Below, one piece after another: positions 1 through 5,577 of a stretch of DNA of 5,577 nucleotides; position 1 is the first letter of the stretch, and each line of letters begins with the position of its first letter. The position numbers were made by a program, and so were the translations under genes. The stretch spans positions 1-5,577 of the forward strand of contig DMNE01000307.1 in the NCBI GenBank assembly GCA_003453735.1, given 5' to 3'. The DNA is from Nitrospiraceae bacterium (GTDB lineage Bacteria > Nitrospirota > Thermodesulfovibrionia > Thermodesulfovibrionales > UBA9159). A model generated the notes under the pieces. The model saw only the letters and a list, made by a program, of their open reading frames with translations, did not search any database and was not told where the DNA came from.

Positions 1-2
1 CG

Positions 3-1082
3 ATGTCTCACGATGATATAGAAAGCTTTTTAAGAAAACGTGAACTATCCCCGAGAGAAAGCGAAGATATGATCAAGAAAAAGAGCGCGATATCTCTCTT
101 AAAATTCTCTTGCCCCCAGCGGAGGTCGGATCTTTTCGGAAAGCATGAATGCAATCTCCTCATGATCATAAACGAACATTTTGAATTGTCGAGCTTCGAG
201 AGGGTGGCACGCTATGTACGGGAACTCGATCCGCGTATAAGCGTAGCAGTCGTCAGAGATTGCACTCCCATGAACCTGAATTTGCCTAATCGCTTCACGC
301 TGATATTTTCGCCAGCCCTCATCAGAAATTCTCCGCCTATAAGGGGTAGAATGTTCTGTGGAGAGCCGCTCAGCAAAAGTGAGGAATATACAGCCTTGGG
401 AAAAGCAGGCATTCCGGTGCCACAGTGGGTACTGCTCACTGAAGAGAACTCTCCTGATTTATCCAAATTTGATGATTATGTTGTGAGGAAACCTAACTAC
501 GGCGGGATGGGGGCAAAAGTTGTCATCATACGCAAGAACCGTCTGCGCTGGAAACCCGTTATCACAGAAGCTGCAGGATTGAGTCGTTCCACAATCGTTC
601 AGGAATTCATCTACACTGGGCCGCGGCCTGTGAGTTATCGGGTTAACACCCTTTTCGGCAAAGTGTTGTACTCAAACAAGTTTGAGGCCAGTGCAAATCG
701 GCCAGAGTTGACCGGACCACAGGATTTCAAATCAGCGGTGAGGCAGGAAGGTGTCTCCATCGCGGCAACAGCCAGGAACTCTCGGGCCGAGTTGAATTAT
801 GATGATGAGATCATCAGGCTTGCTGAATCAGCTCATGGAGCATTCCCCGAAATACCTTTGCTCGGCTTCGATATTATCCGCGAAGCAGCCACCGGAAAGT
901 TGTACGTGATTGAGGCGAATGCTATCGGCTATGTATGGTGGATTGAAACCAAAGATTATGGAATACCTCTGGAAGAACAGTTCGACGGACTCAGAAAAGC
1001 CGCTTATATTCTCGCGGAAAAAACACAGGAGCTTGCCTGTCAGGCTTCACTTATCAACAAACCACCGAGCGGCAGTCACTGA
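3..1082 (+). CDS. ATP-grasp domain protein, probable carboxylate-amine ligase of the NRPS cluster
   Basis: Predicted ATP-grasp enzyme of 359 residues. Members of this superfamily use ATP to turn a carboxylate into an acylphosphate that is attacked by an amine or similar nucleophile. Residues 51-118 look like the preceding alpha/beta domain (strand NLLMIINEHF at 51-60). Residues 124-140 (SKSEEYTALGKAGIPVP) resemble the entry to the ATP-grasp fold. VRKPNYGGMG (161-170) supplies the ATP-binding Lys163 and a glycine-rich loop. IVQEFI (198-203) fits the adenine-contacting strand. GFDIIRE (288-294) and YVIEANA (301-307) supply the expected metal ligands Asp290, Glu304 and Asn306. Residue 307 is Ala where many relatives have Pro (ExNP). 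There is no signal peptide or membrane segment, so it should be cytosolic. The ATG lies two bases into the window, so no ribosome site can be checked; the true start could be further upstream, or at Met23 (position 69). It lies 86 bases before an NRPS gene on the same strand, which suggests a shared pathway. The fold is fairly sure; the substrate is unknown. Confidence 0.82.
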   Translation: MSHDDIESFLRKRELSPRESEDMIKKKSAISLLKFSCPQRRSDLFGKHECNLLMIINEHFELSSFERVARYVRELDPRISVAVVRDCTPMNLNLPNRFTLIFSPALIRNSPPIRGRMFCGEPLSKSEEYTALGKAGIPVPQWVLLTEENSPDLSKFDDYVVRKPNYGGMGAKVVIIRKNRLRWKPVITEAAGLSRSTIVQEFIYTGPRPVSYRVNTLFGKVLYSNKFEASANRPELTGPQDFKSAVRQEGVSIAATARNSRAELNYDDEIIRLAESAHGAFPEIPLLGFDIIREAATGKLYVIEANAIGYVWWIETKDYGIPLEEQFDGLRKAAYILAEKTQELACQASLINKPPSGSH

Positions 1083-1168
1083 AGAGTCGTAGCGGAAAGA
1101 AGCCTATAAGAAAAAAAAGGTCTTAGTATCCTAGTATCTTAATCTTAGCGGAAAAAGGTTGACGTTTT
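1083..1168. other. Intergenic gap with short direct repeats
   Basis: This 86-base AT-rich spacer separates the ATP-grasp gene from the first NRPS gene. TAGCGGAAA occurs twice, at 1090-1098 and 1146-1154. TAGTATC occurs twice in tandem with an 8-base period, at 1124-1130 and 1132-1138. A run of eight A lies at 1111-1118. TATAAG at 1105-1110 resembles a -10 hexamer, but I find no matching -35 element at the right distance. There is no GC-rich hairpin followed by a T run. Read-through from the upstream gene is therefore the simplest view, and an internal promoter cannot be excluded. Confidence 0.5.
1155..1158 (+). promoter_or_regulatory. Weak ribosome binding site of the first NRPS gene
   Basis: AAGG at 1155-1158 lies ten bases before the ATG at 1169. 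The match to the anti-Shine-Dalgarno sequence is short. It still supports this ATG, and the protein that follows begins with the helical linker typical of C-domain N termini. Confidence 0.45.
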
Positions 1169-4100
1169 ATGGATGATCTGAGACAGCGCATTGCGAGACT
1201 TGATACTGAAAAGAGGGCATTGCTCGAGCGCCTTTTCATGAAAGAGACAGAAACTGCTGAGGAACAGGAGCCAATACCCCAGCGAAGAACAAGTGGACAC
1301 TGCGTGCTCTCTTTCGGTCAGGAGCGGCTGTGGTTTATCGATCAATTAGAGCCGGAAAGTTCTATCTACAATATTCCTCTTGCTGTGCAACTCACGGGGC
1401 AGCTTAATGTGGCTGCCCTGCAGCAGTGCATTGGCGAGATTCTCAGACGTCACGAGGTGTTACGCACCACCTTCGTCATAGACAATGACCAGCCGATTCA
1501 AATTATCACCTCTCAGACAGCCTTCACATTGCCGCAGATAGATCTCAGCACAGTGTCAGAGGAACAGAAACAAGCGAAGGCCCAACAGCTTGCGCGTGAA
1601 GAAGAATCCCGTCCCTTTGATCTTGTTATGGGTCCGTTACTGAGGGCTGTCCTTGTCCGACTGAAACCAGAGGAACACGTACTGCTCCTGACCATGCACC
1701 ACATCGTCTCCGATGGCTGGTCTGTGGGGATTCTCTATCGTGAACTTTCGGTATTATATGATGCTTTCTCAAAGGGAAATTTGTCACCGCTTCCTCAATT
1801 ACCCATCCAGTATGCGGATTTTGCGGTCTGGCAGCGCAATTGGCTGAAGGGCGAAGTACTGGAGAAACAACTTTCGTTCTGGATAGAACACCTCCAGCAC
1901 ATTTCGCCTCTTGAGCTTCCCACCGACCACCCTCGTCCAGCAGTGCAGACGTTTGACGGTGCCACGCACACTATACAGTTTCCACAAACTTTGACGGAAG
2001 CGCTCCAGGTCCTAAGTCGCAAAGAGGGCGTTACCCTCTTCATGACGCTGTTGGCAGCCTTTCAGAGTCTTCTGCACCGGTATACAGGCCAGGAGGACAT
2101 TGTAGTTGGCACCCCCATTGCGAACCGGAACCGTACCGAGATCGAGGGATTGATCGGCTTTTTTGTGAACACCCTGGTAATGCGTACTGATACCTCAGGG
2201 GACCCGGTGTTTCGGGAACTGCTGAAGCGAGTACGAAAAACGACCTTGGATGCCTATACGCACCAGGATTTACCATTCGAGAAACTAGTGGAGGAACTGC
2301 GGCCGGAACGAGATCTGAGCCGCAACCCCCTGTTTCAGGTGCTGTTTGCCCTTCAAAACGTGCCGCTTTCCCGCCTTGAGCTGTCAGGTCTTACCCTCAG
2401 CCGGATGGTGATAGAGAACACGAAGACGCGCTTTGATCTGGAGGTTCATTTCAGCGAAACGGAAGAAGGGCTGAAGGGTGAATTCATATATAGCACCGAC
2501 CTGTTCGATTCATCGACAGTTGAAAGAATGGCAGGTCATTATCAAAAGATAGTGGAAGGAATCGTTGTCAACGCAGACCAGAGGCTGTCGGAATTGCCAC
2601 TATTGACAGAGACTGAACGGCATCGGTTGTTGGTGGAGTGGAATGGTACCCGTACAGAGTACCCAAAGGATTTGTGTATCCACGAACTGTTCGAAGCGCA
2701 GGTAGAGAAAACACCTCATGCAATTGCGGTAGTCTTTGAAGATCATCAGACGACCTACCGGGAACTCAACAATAAGGCCAACCAGCTGGCACAATCCCTC
2801 AGAAAGCAGGGAGTCGGCCCCGAAGTGTTGGTTGGGCTCTGTGTTGAGCGTTCAGTCGACATGGTGGTAGCGATGCTGGGAATCCTCAAGGCAGGTGGCG
2901 CTTACGTACCGCTTGATCCGAACTATCCGCCCGAATGGCTTGCGTTCGTGCTTGAGGACACGAAGACGCCGCTCGTGATCACGCAAACCAGCCTGCTTCC
3001 CCGACTGCCGCAGCATAGTGCGATCATGCTTTGCGTGGATCACGCCCAAGCCGTTTTGCAGTGGCAGCAAAGCACGAGCAGTGAGAATCCTCGTGTTCGT
3101 GTTACTCCTTCTAACCTCGCTTACGTGATCTATACCTCTGGCTCGACGGGCCGACCCAAGGGTGTCGCCATCGAGCACCACGGCCCGGCGAACCTTGTGA
3201 ACTGGGCCAGAGACTTTTACAGCTCTGCCGAGTTGAGTGGTGTTCTGGCATCGACGTCGATCTGCTTCGATCTTTCAGTGTTCGAATTATTCGCAACCCT
3301 GTGTAACGGGGGAACAGTCATCCTCGCTGAGAACGCCCTGCAACTGTCGTCATTGCCGGTCGCGCAGCAAGTCACTCTGCTCAACACGGTCCCTTCAGCT
3401 ATGAAAGAACTGTTGCGCGTGAAAGCGCTTCCTCCGTCAGTGCAAACCGTCAACCTCGCGGGGGAACCTCTGTCACTGGAGGTGGTCCAACAACTCTATC
3501 AGCTCCCCGGCATCGAAAAAGTGTACGACCTTTACGGTCCGTCCGAAACTACGACCTATTCGACATTTGCTCTGCGGCGGCCCGACGGTCCGTGCACAAT
3601 TGGACGGCCTCTCGCGAACACACAGGTCTATCTGCTGGACGCGGAGAGGGACCCGGTGCCGATAGCAGTACCTGGCGAATTGTACATTGGCGGCGATGGT
3701 CTCGCCCGAGACTATCTGAACCGATCCGAACTGACAGCAGAGCGCTTTCTCCCTGATCCCTTTCATTCTGCTGCAGGCGCACGGCTTTATCGAACAGGCG
3801 ATCTTGCGCGTTATCTCCCTGATGGCAACATCGAATTCCTTGGGAGAATCGACCATCAGGTGAAGATTCGAGGGTTTCGCGTCGAGCCTGGGGAGATCGA
3901 GGCGGCACTTCGGGGCCACGCCGCCGTGAAGGACGTGGTCGTCGTGGCGCGCGAAGATGGCTTAGGCGAGAAACGATTGGTGGCCTACATCGTTGCCTCA
4001 GAGGAGCCCGAGCTCACCGATGAACTGCGGCGGCTCTTGAAAAAGCGCCTGCCAGAGTACATGGTGCCTTCTGCTTTTATGGTCATGGAAGCCCTGCCCT

Positions 4101-4528
4101 TGACGCTCAACGGCAAAGTCGACCGAAAGGCCTTGCCTGACCCTGGTCACTTACGACCGGAGCTTGAGAACGCTTATGTTGCTCCCCGCACGCAAACAGA
4201 AGTTGCGCTTGTAGACGTTTGGAGAGAAGTTTTAGGGATAGAGAAGGTAGGAGTGTTTGATAACTTCTTCGAGCTCGGGGGCCATTCATTACTGGCAACC
4301 CAGGTGGTCTCCCGGCTACGTAAAGTGTTCCAGGTGGAGCTTCCTCTTCGCAGCCTTTTTGAGTCGCCCACCGTAGAAGGGTTGGCTAGAACACTTCATA
4401 TGGCAGGAAAGCCCGAGCAGTTGGAAAGGAGGGCTGCACTTTTTCTGAGGGTGGCTGGGCTTTCAGAAAACGAAGTAAACACCATGCTTGAAAATCGCTT
4501 CGACAAGAAGGATAATGAAAGCAGATAG
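1169..4528 (+). CDS. Single-module nonribosomal peptide synthetase (C-A-T), predicted alanine-activating
   Basis: Complete 1119-residue NRPS module with one domain each of condensation (about 47-480), adenylation (about 503-990) and thiolation (about 1006-1075). It should activate an amino acid as its adenylate, load it on the phosphopantetheine arm at Ser1040, and condense it with a donor held by an upstream carrier protein. Key motifs are intact: HHIVSDG (177-183), YTSGSTGRPKG (655-665), YGPSE (789-793), YRTGD (874-878), NGKVDRK (981-987) and LGGHS (1036-1040). The specificity residues read DLFNNALTYK, which I recall as an alanine code. The length is usual for a C-A-T protein. There is no epimerisation, methylation or thioesterase domain, so the product stays in the L form and is passed on. 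Residues 1-46 and 1081-1119 are helical-looking linkers that may dock partner proteins. The next NRPS gene starts eight bases after the stop, so the two are surely co-transcribed. The module function is secure; the alanine call is an inference. Confidence 0.97.
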   Translation: MDDLRQRIARLDTEKRALLERLFMKETETAEEQEPIPQRRTSGHCVLSFGQERLWFIDQLEPESSIYNIPLAVQLTGQLNVAALQQCIGEILRRHEVLRTTFVIDNDQPIQIITSQTAFTLPQIDLSTVSEEQKQAKAQQLAREEESRPFDLVMGPLLRAVLVRLKPEEHVLLLTMHHIVSDGWSVGILYRELSVLYDAFSKGNLSPLPQLPIQYADFAVWQRNWLKGEVLEKQLSFWIEHLQHISPLELPTDHPRPAVQTFDGATHTIQFPQTLTEALQVLSRKEGVTLFMTLLAAFQSLLHRYTGQEDIVVGTPIANRNRTEIEGLIGFFVNTLVMRTDTSGDPVFRELLKRVRKTTLDAYTHQDLPFEKLVEELRPERDLSRNPLFQVLFALQNVPLSRLELSGLTLSRMVIENTKTRFDLEVHFSETEEGLKGEFIYSTDLFDSSTVERMAGHYQKIVEGIVVNADQRLSELPLLTETERHRLLVEWNGTRTEYPKDLCIHELFEAQVEKTPHAIAVVFEDHQTTYRELNNKANQLAQSLRKQGVGPEVLVGLCVERSVDMVVAMLGILKAGGAYVPLDPNYPPEWLAFVLEDTKTPLVITQTSLLPRLPQHSAIMLCVDHAQAVLQWQQSTSSENPRVRVTPSNLAYVIYTSGSTGRPKGVAIEHHGPANLVNWARDFYSSAELSGVLASTSICFDLSVFELFATLCNGGTVILAENALQLSSLPVAQQVTLLNTVPSAMKELLRVKALPPSVQTVNLAGEPLSLEVVQQLYQLPGIEKVYDLYGPSETTTYSTFALRRPDGPCTIGRPLANTQVYLLDAERDPVPIAVPGELYIGGDGLARDYLNRSELTAERFLPDPFHSAAGARLYRTGDLARYLPDGNIEFLGRIDHQVKIRGFRVEPGEIEAALRGHAAVKDVVVVAREDGLGEKRLVAYIVASEEPELTDELRRLLKKRLPEYMVPSAFMVMEALPLTLNGKVDRKALPDPGHLRPELENAYVAPRTQTEVALVDVWREVLGIEKVGVFDNFFELGGHSLLATQVVSRLRKVFQVELPLRSLFESPTVEGLARTLHMAGKPEQLERRAALFLRVAGLSENEVNTMLENRFDKKDNESR
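1307..2608 (+). other. Condensation (C) domain of first NRPS, LCL-like
   Basis: Covers residues about 47-480. Motifs in order are C1 LSFGQERLWFIDQL (47-60), C2 RHEVLRTTF (94-102), C3 MHHIVSDGW (176-184), C4 YADFAVW (215-221), C5 IGFFVNTL (329-336), C6 HQDLPFEKLV (365-374) and C7 RDLSRNPLFQ (381-390). His178 is the expected catalytic residue and Asp182 the structural one. Both are present, so the domain should be active. The motif wording fits the class that joins two L-configured residues (LCL), not the epimerase-following DCL or the starter class; this is judged by eye. As the domain opens the protein, its donor must come from another polypeptide, which is not visible in this window. Confidence 0.9.
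1619..2221 (+). repeat. Highly similar C-domain segment, copy 1
   Basis: This 603-base piece of the first C domain (residues 151-351) matches 4975-5577 without gaps. By hand count about 52 bases differ (about 91% identity) and 16 of 201 residues differ. The first 53 bases from 1622 are identical in both copies. The similarity may extend beyond 2221, because the second copy is cut by the window edge. Confidence 0.9.
2675..4138 (+). other. Adenylation (A) domain of first NRPS, predicted L-alanine
   Basis: Covers residues about 503-990. The core motifs are A1 TTYRELN (528-534), A2 LKAGGAYVPLD (573-583), A3 YTSGSTGRPKG (655-665), A4 FDLSVFEL (700-707), A5 YDLYGPSETT (786-795), A6 GELYIGGDGLARDYL (836-850), A7 YRTGDLARY (874-882), A8 GRIDHQVKIRG (892-902), A9 LPEYMVPSAF (961-970) and A10 NGKVDRKALP (981-990). 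Asp878 and Lys983 are the expected ATP-contacting and catalytic residues. I aligned the pocket to GrsA PheA by these anchors. The lining residues are Asp701, Leu702, Phe705, Asn739, Asn762, Ala764, Leu788, Thr796, Tyr797 and Lys983. The code DLFNNALTYK matches the alanine code I remember from microcystin synthetase McyA. Confidence 0.88.
4184..4393 (+). other. Thiolation (peptidyl carrier, T) domain of first NRPS
   Basis: Covers residues about 1006-1075. The attachment motif DNFFELGGHSLLA spans 1031-1043, with Ser1040 as the phosphopantetheine site. The GGHS wording is typical of carriers that feed an ordinary C domain; carriers that precede an epimerisation domain usually read GGDS. This agrees with the absence of an E domain and with an LCL-like C domain at the start of the next protein. 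A phosphopantetheinyl transferase must act on it; none is encoded in this window. Confidence 0.92.
4394..4528 (+). other. C-terminal linker, possible docking tail of first NRPS
   Basis: After the carrier domain, residues about 1081-1119 form a charged tail. It contains a likely amphipathic helix, RRAALFLRVAGLSENEV (1087-1103), followed by NTMLE. Similar LSxxEV tails are common at the ends of NRPS modules. It may contact the short N-terminal linker of the next protein. I see no sequence proof that it is a dedicated docking domain. Confidence 0.4.
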
Positions 4529-4532
4529 GTGA
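4527..4532 (+). promoter_or_regulatory. Shine-Dalgarno sequence that decides the TTG start of the second NRPS
   Basis: AGGTGA at 4527-4532, extended by T to AGGTGAT, matches the 3' half of the consensus AGGAGGTGATC. It overlaps the TAG stop of the first NRPS (4526-4528) and sits four bases before TTG at 4537. This is the best ribosome site in the window. It favours translational coupling of the two NRPS genes. Confidence 0.75.
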
Positions 4533-4536
4533 TATT

Positions 4537-5577
4537 TTGGGACACACATTCAATTTTTCTGAAAAAAAACAAGCCCTTTTTGAAATGCTGGTTCAGCAGG
4601 AGGGGCTCGACGCTCCTGCTGTATCAGTTATTCCGCCAAGGGATAAGACGACCGTGCCGCCGCTTTCTTTTGCCCAGGAGAGGCTGTGGTTTCTCGATCA
4701 GTTAGAGCCAGGCAGTTCTGCTTACAATATGCCACTTGCACTGCGTCTGACCGGGCATCTCAACGTAACTGCCTTGGAGCGGAGCATTGGTGAAATTCTC
4801 AGCCGTCACGAAGTGTTGCGAACCACCTTTGTTACAGAAGATGAGCAACCGATTCAAAGGAGCACTTCCGTTGCGACCTTCACCCTGCAGCGAGTAGATC
4901 TCGGTCAACTATCTGAAGAGCAGAGAGAAGCAGAGGCACAAAGACTTGCGAGTGAGGAAGCATCCCATCCCTTTGACCTTGTTATGGGTCCGTTACTGAG
5001 GGCTGTCCTTGTCCGACTGAAACCAGAGGAGCACGTACTGCTCCTGACCATGCACCACATTGTTTCCGATGGCTGGTCCATGGGGATTCTCTATCGGGAA
5101 CTCTCGGTATTGTATGATGCTTTCTCAAAGGGAAATTCGTCACCGCTTCCCGAACTACCCATCCAGTATGCAGATTTTGCGGTCTGGCAGCGCAATTCGC
5201 TGAAAGGCGAAGTACTGGAGAAACAAGTTTCGTTTTGGAAAGACCACCTTCAACATATTTCGACCCTCGAACTTCCCACCGACCACCCTCGTCCACCAGT
5301 GCAGACATTTCACGGTGCCACGCATACTGTCCAGTTTCCACAAACTGTGACAGAAGCGCTCCAGGTCCTAAGTCGCAAAGAAGGCGTCACCTTGTTCATG
5401 ACGCTGTTGGCAGCATTTCAGAGTCTTCTGCACCGTTATACCGGGCAGGAGGACATAGTAGTTGGCACCCCCATCGCGAACCGGAACCGTGCCGAGCTCG
5501 AGGCATTGATCGGTTTTTTTGTGAACACGCTGGTAATGCGTACTGATACCTCAGGGGACCCGGCCTTTCGGGAACTG
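4537..5577 (+). CDS. Second nonribosomal peptide synthetase, N-terminal part (condensation domain), runs off the window
   Basis: The open frame from TTG at 4537 to the last base gives 347 codons without a stop, so the gene continues past the window. The first 42 residues form a linker (FSEKKQALFEMLVQQE at 7-22) like that of the preceding protein. From residue 43 it is a C domain: LSFAQERLWFLDQLEP (43-58), RHEVLRTTF (90-98), MHHIVSDGW (172-180), YADFAVW (211-217) and IGFFVNTL (325-332). Catalytic His174 and Asp178 are intact. It should accept the predicted alanyl intermediate from Ser1040 of the upstream protein and pass it to its own, unseen, module. TTG is chosen because AGGTGA precedes it and because the linker helix lies between it and the next in-frame ATG (4585), which lacks a ribosome site and would cut that helix. 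A run of eight A at 4562-4569 is the place to check for sequencing indels. The remaining domains, and whether a thioesterase ends the line, are unknown. Confidence 0.93.
   Translation, partial: MGHTFNFSEKKQALFEMLVQQEGLDAPAVSVIPPRDKTTVPPLSFAQERLWFLDQLEPGSSAYNMPLALRLTGHLNVTALERSIGEILSRHEVLRTTFVTEDEQPIQRSTSVATFTLQRVDLGQLSEEQREAEAQRLASEEASHPFDLVMGPLLRAVLVRLKPEEHVLLLTMHHIVSDGWSMGILYRELSVLYDAFSKGNSSPLPELPIQYADFAVWQRNSLKGEVLEKQVSFWKDHLQHISTLELPTDHPRPPVQTFHGATHTVQFPQTVTEALQVLSRKEGVTLFMTLLAAFQSLLHRYTGQEDIVVGTPIANRNRAELEALIGFFVNTLVMRTDTSGDPAFREL
4975..5577 (+). repeat. Highly similar C-domain segment, copy 2
   Basis: Partner of 1619-2221, offset by 3356 bases. It begins at the PFDLVMG motif of the second C domain and includes the HHxxxDG active site. 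The 312 bases just upstream (4663-4974 against 1307-1618) are also collinear but far less alike, with about 81 differences (about 74% identity). The change in similarity is therefore abrupt. Confidence 0.9.

Noticed and set aside
910..1092. Small + strand gene overlapping the 3' end of the ATP-grasp gene
   Set aside because: It overlaps the conserved IEAN metal-binding region in another frame. It has no recognisable motif or ribosome site.
1159..1164. TTGACG as a -35 promoter element
   Set aside because: It lies four bases before the ATG of the first NRPS, so a promoter here would start transcription inside the coding region. No -10 element at the right spacing is evident.
3473..3919. Minus-strand open frame of 148 codons
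   Set aside because: It is antisense to the A4-A8 region of a clearly functional A domain. The translation shows no recognisable domain and I see no ribosome site.
4515..4532. ATG at 4515 as the start of the second NRPS
   Set aside because: It is in another frame and meets TGA after five codons (M-K-A-D-R).
4529..4536. Terminator between the two NRPS genes
   Set aside because: Only eight bases separate the genes and no hairpin is possible there. The arrangement indicates co-transcription.
4982..5341. Minus-strand open frame of 119 codons, and its counterpart near 1799-1987
   Set aside because: These lie wholly inside the C-domain coding regions. Their mutual similarity only mirrors the similarity of the two C domains on the + strand.
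5235..5546. Plus-strand open frame of 103 codons near the window end
   Set aside because: It is out of frame within the second C domain, whose own frame is intact and conserved. The translation is low-complexity and Arg/Ser/Pro-rich.
1..5577. CRISPR array, tRNA, rRNA, insertion sequence or phage attachment site
   Set aside because: No regularly spaced repeats, RNA-like folds, transposase motifs or terminal inverted repeats were seen. The only long repeat is the paralogous C-domain coding sequence.

Overview
The window is a stretch of a bacterial nonribosomal peptide synthetase (NRPS) gene cluster. All three genes lie on the + strand and no gene is supported on the other strand. The DNA is mid-GC and mosaic: hand counts of single 60-base blocks range from 43% to 73%. 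The C-A-T proteins resemble those I associate with Cyanobacteria and Ktedonobacteria-like Chloroflexota, but NRPS genes move between phyla and nothing here fixes the host.

Layout. Positions 3-1082 encode a 359-residue ATP-grasp enzyme with an apparently complete ATP and metal site. An 86-base gap (1083-1168) holds short direct repeats but no convincing promoter or terminator. Positions 1169-4528 encode a complete single-module NRPS with the order condensation (C), adenylation (A), thiolation (T). Eight bases later, at 4537, a second NRPS begins at a TTG codon behind a good Shine-Dalgarno sequence. It is open to the last base of the window, so only its linker and about two thirds of its C domain are visible.

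How the genes fit together. The first NRPS should activate one amino acid, tether it to Ser1040 and join it to an upstream donor. Its ten-residue specificity code reads DLFNNALTYK, which I recall as an alanine code from the microcystin synthetase McyA. No epimerisation or thioesterase domain is present, so L-alanine is expected to pass to the C domain of the next protein. The ATP-grasp enzyme is likely a tailoring or amide/peptide-bond-forming enzyme of the same pathway; its substrate cannot be read from the sequence.

Most notable observation. The two C domains align without gaps over 305 residues, but similarity jumps abruptly. By hand count, identity is about 66% (protein) and 74% (DNA) before the PFDLVMG motif, and about 92% and 91% after it. 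This looks like a gene-conversion or module-recombination breakpoint inside a C domain. I see no wholly new type of system; the window is an uncharacterised but conventional NRPS assembly line with an ATP-grasp companion.
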